Below, piece after piece: positions 59,041 to 64,000 of a DNA stretch of 64,000 bases. This stretch comes from Christensenella minuta. GTDB lineage: Bacteria; Bacillota; Clostridia; Christensenellales; Christensenellaceae. Both the position numbers and the translations under genes were made by a program. The notes under the pieces were generated by a model. The model saw nothing but the letters and a program-made list of their open reading frames with translations. It was not told the DNA's origin and ran no database searches. The stretch is from positions 2,623,585 through 2,687,584 of the forward strand of contig NZ_CP029256.1 of the NCBI RefSeq assembly GCF_003628755.1, written 5' to 3'. The first letter of the stretch is position 1. Every line of letters begins with the position of its first letter.

Positions 59041-59277
59041 GTGGGTTCAAATGTGGGTTATTATAAATATTGCTCGGCGCAAATCCGGCAATGTAATCGC
59101 ATTTTAGGGATAAAAAACAGGCGTTTCCGAAGCCTAAAGCGCTATCATCATTATGATATCCACACGTGAATCAGCGATATCTGTGCGTATTCTGTAAATG
59201 TTTGCTCAATACGCTATCAGCGTAAAAGCAGTGGTTGAGCCCCATTTAATAGTATAAGTGGGTTACAATGTGGGTTA
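59041..59277. other. attP-like junction between the two prophage copies
   Basis: The right end of copy 1 carries GTGGGTT at 59041-59047 and GTGGGTTA at 59053-59060, 12 bp apart (P arm). The core starts at 59112. The same pair returns at 59258-59265 and 59270-59277 (P' arm). Arm sites flanking a core make this a full phage attP, as expected inside a tandem lysogen or a circular phage genome. Confidence 0.72.
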
Positions 59278-60396
59278 TTGATCGCTACCCAAAATGCGTG
59301 CAAATGTGTTGTCTATCCATTGGGCTGCACGGTGCGCATCTCCGTCTAATTCATGGCTGTATGTCGAGAATCCGTCAAATGATTTGCTATGACCCCCAAT
59401 CGGTTTTATTAGCTCTTCGGGCATATCTTTATTTGCCGAAAAGAAAGTGTGCCGAAGCTCATACGGTGTACGATCGGCTATTCCGTTGTGCTCTTTATAC
59501 CGATTCCAGGATTGACGGTAAAGTTGCTGATTTAGTCTTTCTCCATCGGGCGTTGGGAAAAGAACGTTTGTTTGAATCCCGGCAGAAAGAAGCATTTTGC
59601 GCTGAGCTCTAATTTCCCGCATTCCAATTTCCGGTATCTCAAAGGAACGAATAGCATTTTTATTCTTGCCATGCGTCGTCTCACCGAATCGGTTTACGGC
59701 ACGCTTGAGCGTACAGCGATTCCCAATAATGTCGCTTACATCCAAGCCTATCAGTTCCCCCGGCCTAAATCCGACAATTATTTCAATTCTATACGCATGG
59801 ATATACCAGTCATGCTGTATTTTCCCCCGATACGTTGTTTGGTCACTGCGAAAAACCTTTTTTATGTCGTCGGGCTGGAGGGCTTTTCTTGTGCTTTGGT
59901 GCGCGTCATTCGGTATGAGCAGATTTTCGGGAAACAATTTCGTTGTCTTGGCAATACGACAGTATTTCACAAACGCCTGTATAACGCCGCGCGTCGTTTT
60001 AAGTGTTTTATAAGCAAGCCCTTTGCCGTGGTTGCCGATTGTATGAGCATAGTTTAGAACAGCTTGTAAATTCTCCTCTGTGACATCGCCTATACGTTTG
60101 CGACCGATCACGGGCATGAGATAGAGTCTTAAGTGTTTTTCGTTTTGGATAATGTGCTCTTTGCTTACATGTCTGTCTTTCAAATATTGTAGATAGCGCT
60201 CCTTCATGACAGACACTTTAGAACTTCCGTCAACCCCGTCATCAAGCCATAAATCCGCTTTGGTGTTTGCCTCGCGAAGGCCCTTTCGTCCGGGTGTTGA
60301 AGATGTGAATGTACGCCGTACACCGCCCTTTTGAACTTTGATTTGCCAGCGCTTTTGATTTTCGAACCAAACGGCTGTATTTACTCGTTTTCCCAT
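59275..60396 (-). CDS. int: Tyrosine-recombinase integrase (copy 2)
   Basis: Identical 373-aa product to the gene at 34385, with the same catalytic Arg, His and Tyr residues. Confidence 0.93.
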   Translation of the reverse strand: MGKRVNTAVWFENQKRWQIKVQKGGVRRTFTSSTPGRKGLREANTKADLWLDDGVDGSSKVSVMKERYLQYLKDRHVSKEHIIQNEKHLRLYLMPVIGRKRIGDVTEENLQAVLNYAHTIGNHGKGLAYKTLKTTRGVIQAFVKYCRIAKTTKLFPENLLIPNDAHQSTRKALQPDDIKKVFRSDQTTYRGKIQHDWYIHAYRIEIIVGFRPGELIGLDVSDIIGNRCTLKRAVNRFGETTHGKNKNAIRSFEIPEIGMREIRAQRKMLLSAGIQTNVLFPTPDGERLNQQLYRQSWNRYKEHNGIADRTPYELRHTFFSANKDMPEELIKPIGGHSKSFDGFSTYSHELDGDAHRAAQWIDNTFARILGSDQ

Positions 60397-60527
60397 AATT
60401 TTCTCCTTCCATTTTACCCCACCCATATGGTAAAATAAAAGGGCAGGGTTCTCTTCCTCGTAGTGGTGGAATAAATTCTGCTTGCCCCCTTTTGGTGTTA
60501 CCGCACTGCAGGGGGCTTTTCTATTTA

Positions 60528-60788
60528 TCATTCGTAATGCGTCCACATGCTGCGTATAACGACGATTTGAGCATCCTTATCCACCGAGTAGACCAATCTA
60601 TGCTGTACGTTGATACGACGGCTGTAATAGCCTTGCAAGTCGCCTACAAGCTTTTCGTAAGGCGGGGGAGCCTGGAAGGGATTTTGCTTTAAAATATTAA
60701 TTAGCTCTCCGGCCTTTTTCAGTATACCCGCCTGTTTCAATTTTGCATAATCCTTGAAGGCTCGTTTTGTCAATTGCACATCGTACAT
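60528..60788 (-). CDS. YoeB/Txe-family toxin (copy 2)
   Basis: Identical to the toxin at 35638, next to its antitoxin. Confidence 0.9.
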   Translation of the reverse strand: MYDVQLTKRAFKDYAKLKQAGILKKAGELINILKQNPFQAPPPYEKLVGDLQGYYSRRINVQHRLVYSVDKDAQIVVIRSMWTHYE

Positions 60789-60791
60789 AGT

Positions 60792-61043
60792 TTACTCCCA
60801 ATCGAGGTCATCAGCGCTTACCATTTCTTCTACAGGCTCGTTCTCGCTCTCCTTGATGCTCTCTACAAGGCCAGGAACAGAATACAGGTATAAAGTCTCC
60901 TGTATAGACCTCCAATCGTCCTCGGAGAGAAGAACAGCGTTTCCATCCTTGCCGAGTATCTGGATTGGGGCGTGGGATTCGTTGGTATCTTTCACAAGCT
61001 TATATAAATTCTGCCGTGCTTTTGTAATATTGATCGCCTCCAT
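60792..61043 (-). CDS. YefM/Phd-type antitoxin (copy 2)
   Basis: Identical to the antitoxin at 35902. The CGTACG operator repeats are at 61065-61087. Confidence 0.9.
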   Translation of the reverse strand: MEAINITKARQNLYKLVKDTNESHAPIQILGKDGNAVLLSEDDWRSIQETLYLYSVPGLVESIKESENEPVEEMVSADDLDWE

Positions 61044-61104
61044 GTTTATCACCTCAATATCATTATAGCGTACGTGATAGCGTACGTCAAGAGGGCTTTT
61101 AAAT

Positions 61105-61644
61105 TTAGATGTTTACAACTGACGCAATACAGCACCGGCATTCATCACAGAACGGCGGTGTGTTGATACCTATTTTAGCGTCTTTAACTAAATAAGATTT
61201 TCCAATGTGATTTTTGCAAGCAGCGCATGTTTTATCATCATTATTTCCAATTATTTCATATAAGTCACACAGTCCTTTATATGAAATCAGGGATTGTGCG
61301 GTATACAAATATTTTTGATATAGCATTTGAGCGCTATCTACTGTTGTTGCACCTGATAAAAAACGCACGATTGCATATATTTTAATGTCCACATCAGTGA
61401 ATCTATGCGTTTCAGCCATCAGCATATCTATTGCGCCACATTGATGGCTGTTAATTTCTTTTCTCATAAGAAACGGTATTTTGTTTTTCTTGCATTTCTC
61501 CTGCCGATTTTCAAAAATAATTTTATACAGTTTTTTATACTTCTTTTTTATAATAAGAGGTCTGCATTTTTCGGCTAGGTCAAAAAATTCTTTTCGCTCT
61601 TGTTCGCGCTTAGCTTCATAAAAAAGCTGTTTTTCAGTAGCCAT
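61105..61644 (-). CDS. Protein with gp7/MuF-like Cys motif (copy 2)
   Basis: Identical to the 179-aa protein at 36215. Confidence 0.55.
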   Translation of the reverse strand: MATEKQLFYEAKREQERKEFFDLAEKCRPLIIKKKYKKLYKIIFENRQEKCKKNKIPFLMRKEINSHQCGAIDMLMAETHRFTDVDIKIYAIVRFLSGATTVDSAQMLYQKYLYTAQSLISYKGLCDLYEIIGNNDDKTCAACKNHIGKSYLVKDAKIGINTPPFCDECRCCIASVVNI

Positions 61645-61694
61645 TGTTCCACCATCCTTTTTTTTATTTAATAATGCGGACTAACAAGTATTCT

Positions 61695-61910
61695 TTATAC
61701 CGCTTCCATCTCCGCAAAATCAATAGAAATGTCGCGATAAAAATGCTTTTTACTTATATGTCTTATTTCGTGCAGAGCAGTTTCAATTTGCTGCTCTTTG
61801 CTTAAAAGAGAATTCACATAAATATTATAATTCCCGTCGCAATCCTCTTTCACAACGCCCTTTGCTTGGTATGTGGGAAAGGGGATCACCCTGATGTAAA
61901 TATCCCCCAT
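61695..61910 (-). CDS. Short ImmA/IrrE-like metallopeptidase (copy 2)
   Basis: Identical to the HEIRH-containing protein at 36805. Confidence 0.75.
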   Translation of the reverse strand: MGDIYIRVIPFPTYQAKGVVKEDCDGNYNIYVNSLLSKEQQIETALHEIRHISKKHFYRDISIDFAEMEAV

Positions 61911-61946
61911 ATCGTCAATCTCCTTTTTTGTAGTAAGGATATTATA

Positions 61947-62300
61947 TCACTCGTGATTGTCAGACTTGGTAATTCCCTCTAAAAATTTTACCATTACTTT
62001 TACATCTTCCGGAGTTGCCTTTTGTGAGAGGGAGAAAAGCATCCGTTTATCTGGATTGTCCTTGATATCCTGTAATAGTTGTATCATTTCATCGTCGGTT
62101 TCTTTTGGTTCTCGGCCCAAGAGATAATCTATTGATACGGAAAAATAATCAGCGATTTTTTCCAATATTTCAGACCTTGGGGTATAACCGTTCTGCTTCC
62201 AATTCGTAATACTAGCCTTGCTTATACCCATTTCAAATGCGGCCTTGCTAGGGGAAATTCCTTTAATTTTGCAAAGCTCAGCAAATCGCTCATAGAACAC
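61947..62300 (-). CDS. CI-like repressor (copy 2)
   Basis: Identical to the repressor at 37057; the GTTCAT half-sites are repeated at 62322-62454. Confidence 0.9.
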   Translation of the reverse strand: MFYERFAELCKIKGISPSKAAFEMGISKASITNWKQNGYTPRSEILEKIADYFSVSIDYLLGREPKETDDEMIQLLQDIKDNPDKRMLFSLSQKATPEDVKVMVKFLEGITKSDNHE

Positions 62301-62491
62301 TCAGATCACATCCTTAAAAAAGTTCATAAAAATTTACCTAATACGCTTGACAAGTTCATAAACATGTAATATTATGGTGTAAAAGTAAATGAACATGAAC
62401 CAATATCGCGTATAAGTTTATATTCTTGCAATTTATTATATTGAATTAGTTCATGGAAGTCAACTATTATTCTAAAAAAGGAGGGGAAGAT

Positions 62492-62689
62492 ATGATTCAA
62501 GCATGGACGGCTGATGTTGTAGCGCGTATGCACATGGCAAAAATACAGAAAAAGCAACTTGCACGAGAAGCGGGTTATACACCTGAATATCTCGGGATGA
62601 TTCTCGGTGGAAAGTGAGATACCAAGAAAGCAAAGGCTAATATACTCATAGCTCTGGAACGTCTTGAAGGGCAAGCAGACCAAAAATAA
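62492..62689 (+). pseudogene. Cro-like HTH with in-frame TGA (copy 2)
   Basis: Same 65-codon frame as at 37602, with the TGA at 62615-62617. Confidence 0.65.
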
Positions 62690-62730
62690 CCACCACTACA
62701 AAAAATTTATGAAAGAATGGAGAAAGAAAG

Positions 62731-62952
62731 ATGACTAAAAAAGAATTTCTAGCAGAATTAAGAAATTACGGGATCAAGGGATTAAAGGCAAGAAGAACCG
62801 CAAAGCAAATGTATGCCCTGCATGGTTCATACGACAATGCTTTTGCATCAATAAATGGTATGCAGAGGGGACTTCAGGGCGCTTTCACAGGATTAACAAA
62901 GGCAATTAACATGATGGCAAAATCTATCGGCGGAGATATGGAGGAATGGTAA
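62731..62952 (+). CDS. Small early phage protein (copy 2)
   Basis: Identical to the 73-aa protein at 37841. Confidence 0.55.
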   Translation: MTKKEFLAELRNYGIKGLKARRTAKQMYALHGSYDNAFASINGMQRGLQGAFTGLTKAINMMAKSIGGDMEEW

Positions 62953-63203
62953 TGAAAAAATTCAAACTTTTAAGACTGAAAATGTACGATCAGGACATTA
63001 CACAAGAGGATATTGCGCAGCATATTGCCAATGTTCTGAACAACACTTGCTCAATATCTCATATCAGCGATCTATTTAACGGGCGCAGTTCATGGCGCAT
63101 GGATGAAGCGTATGCCGTCCTTGACCTGCTCAAGGTTCCACATAGTGAGCTTCATAAGTACTTCCCTAAAGATGGGGAAAGGTCTTGCTTTGTGCAAATA
63201 TAG
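62952..63203 (+). CDS. Small HTH-like early protein (copy 2)
   Basis: Identical to the 83-aa protein at 38062. Confidence 0.6.
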   Translation: MKKFKLLRLKMYDQDITQEDIAQHIANVLNNTCSISHISDLFNGRSSWRMDEAYAVLDLLKVPHSELHKYFPKDGERSCFVQI

Positions 63204-63212
63204 GAGGCAGAT

Positions 63213-63545
63213 ATGGGAAACGTAGTACCGTTCATTCAGAAACCGGAAATATTGCGGTTCAAGAATTTTGCACTGCCGGAAGTCGCAATGAAGATTGTCT
63301 TTGTATTTGAAGGGCACGCAAAGTACTGTGAGCAGGCTGGAGAACTTGAGGACGCAGGATATTATCGAAAACTTGCCCAGGACATCATGGAGCATGGAAC
63401 CGACCCTTACATCAACGAAATATGCGACTACATATCAGACATATTTTGGTCGGTAGACGGCATGCCGTCGCAATATCTGGGTGAAAAGGATATAAGATTT
63501 CTTCAAGCTGTATGCGAATATCGGGAAGGAGAGATCGAGCAATGA
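63213..63545 (+). CDS. Hypothetical early protein (copy 2)
   Basis: Identical to the 110-aa protein at 38323. Confidence 0.6.
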   Translation: MGNVVPFIQKPEILRFKNFALPEVAMKIVFVFEGHAKYCEQAGELEDAGYYRKLAQDIMEHGTDPYINEICDYISDIFWSVDGMPSQYLGEKDIRFLQAVCEYREGEIEQ

Positions 63546-63880
63546 CAAGAGAAGAAAAGAATTTTATACAGTGGTTGTATTGGATTGGAAAAAATGTACG
63601 CAGAAAAGGCCTTCCGTACTTCAAAAATGGTACAAGGGTAACGGTAGATCAATACTACTCAATGCTCAGGAAGGTTATGCGCGAAAAAGAGGAACAGGAT
63701 CGTATGCTTACTGACAAGGAAACTGAAATATTCTTTGGCGAGATCGGGGAAAAGAGTTTCCGCGCGGGATATTACGGACATATGCCCTATGAAATCAAAT
63801 CTAAGTGGCAAAAGAAAAGATCGCTGCGCCAACAACGATCAATTCAGAAAGACACTCTATCTACGCCTATTTTACCATAG
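63542..63880 (+). CDS. Hypothetical early protein (copy 2)
   Basis: Identical to the 112-aa protein at 38652. Confidence 0.55.
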   Translation: MTREEKNFIQWLYWIGKNVRRKGLPYFKNGTRVTVDQYYSMLRKVMREKEEQDRMLTDKETEIFFGEIGEKSFRAGYYGHMPYEIKSKWQKKRSLRQQRSIQKDTLSTPILP

Positions 63881-63899
63881 GCGGAAAGGAAAAAGCAAG

Positions 63900-63974
63900 A
63901 TGATTAATTTATTCAATATAATGGATTCTGTTAAACAGGAGAAAATAGCGCTTGAAAAGCAACAAGCATATTGA
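63900..63974 (+). CDS. Very small early ORF (copy 2)
   Basis: Identical to the 24-aa frame at 39010. Confidence 0.4.
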   Translation: MINLFNIMDSVKQEKIALEKQQAY

Positions 63975-64000
63975 TGGCCGTCCACGATGCAGCACATCAT
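63974..64000 (+). CDS. Hypothetical early protein (copy 2), cut by the window end
   Basis: First nine codons of the gene seen whole at 39084; the window ends inside it. Confidence 0.45.

Larger units (their letters stand above)
34222..59111. mobile_element. Complete siphophage-type prophage, copy 1 (24,890 bp)
   Basis: This unit holds integrase, lysogeny control, replication, packaging, head, long tail with tape measure, and lysis genes in the standard order. The host sequence to the left is more G+C rich. Its right end does not return to host DNA: at 59,112 the left-end sequence begins again. That gives a sharp repeat boundary at AAAAAACAGG (34222 and 59112), with A and T as the first differing bases to the left. 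Tail proteins resemble those of clostridial siphophages with an SPP1-like portal. Confidence 0.93.
59112..64000. mobile_element. Prophage copy 2, left end (runs off the window)
   Basis: Positions 59112-64000 repeat 34222-39110 at a constant offset of 24,890. All genes and gaps I compared are the same, including the in-frame TGA. The switch region is repeated as well (promoter TTGACA at 62347-62352). The missing host junction on the right prevents a decision between a tandem lysogen and an assembly of circular phage DNA. Confidence 0.93.

Noticed and set aside
59112-64000. A second, different prophage
   Set aside because: The sequence repeats 34222-39110 at one constant offset with the same genes and even the same TGA interruption, so it is another copy of the same element.
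1-64000. CRISPR array or cas genes
   Set aside because: No regularly spaced short repeats with unique spacers and no Cas-like products are present.

Overview
The window looks like a chromosome segment from an anaerobic, low-oxygen-adapted Clostridia-type Firmicute. The signs are strong AGGAGG ribosome sites, a class III fructose-bisphosphatase, a hydroxylamine reductase with a Crp/Fnr regulator, FeoAB, sortase B and a fused homocysteine methyltransferase/methylene-THF reductase. I cannot name the genus; a Christensenellales-like host is only a guess. Positions 1-34,221 are host chromosome. Positions 34,222-59,111 are one complete small siphophage-type prophage. From 59,112 to the window end the first 4,889 bp of the same prophage repeat, so two copies lie head-to-tail with a 24,890-bp period.

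Host region: transketolase and an OsmC-like protein; a broken GHKL sensor kinase abutting a broken membrane-anchored gene; a metallo-beta-lactamase-fold hydrolase; a glutamate-5-kinase-like kinase with a nitroreductase; a translationally coupled c-di-GMP pair (an EAL phosphodiesterase with a dead GGDEF, then an active-looking diguanylate cyclase); HdeD-like and YitT membrane proteins. A nitrosative-stress module follows: a ferredoxin, the hydroxylamine reductase Hcp and its divergent Crp/Fnr regulator. Two near-identical 16-bp operators mark the ferredoxin and hcp promoters. Next come feoAB with a Cys-rich partner, YdcF, Fbp, a one-carbon pair (HMT/MTHFR fusion plus a pterin-binding methyltransferase), a phosphoesterase, lysA, a putative lipoprotein, sortase B and a PfkB sugar kinase. 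An unidentified structured RNA with its own terminator lies at 13,992-14,256 (minus). Two eroded genes (XRE-type, DUF1273/SLOG-type) sit in the gaps.

Prophage layout: att site and leftward tyrosine integrase; YoeB/YefM-type toxin-antitoxin; a cryptic gene with a phage-head-protein-like Cys motif; a small ImmA-like peptidase; a CI-like repressor; a divergent operator/promoter region; a Cro-like gene interrupted by TGA; small early genes; a replication initiator (frameshifted at a G7 run) and DnaB helicase; an ArpU-like regulator; an unusual non-coding block; then terminase, portal (split), minor head, scaffold, a capsid protein with an Ig-like tail, connectors, tail tube, tail chaperones with a programmed -1 frameshift signal, tape measure, Dit, Gp37-like, S74-type tail protein, XhlA-like, endolysin and holin.

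The most interesting element is the non-coding block at 42,514-43,002. It opens with an 81-nt, near-perfect tRNA-like domain of a tmRNA (acceptor stem with a G3-U70 pair, A73, encoded CCA, GGUUUCGAC motif, T-arm) that has no mRNA-like domain. About 390 nt of heavily base-paired, non-coding sequence follow and end at a Rho-independent terminator. I know of no described RNA with this architecture.
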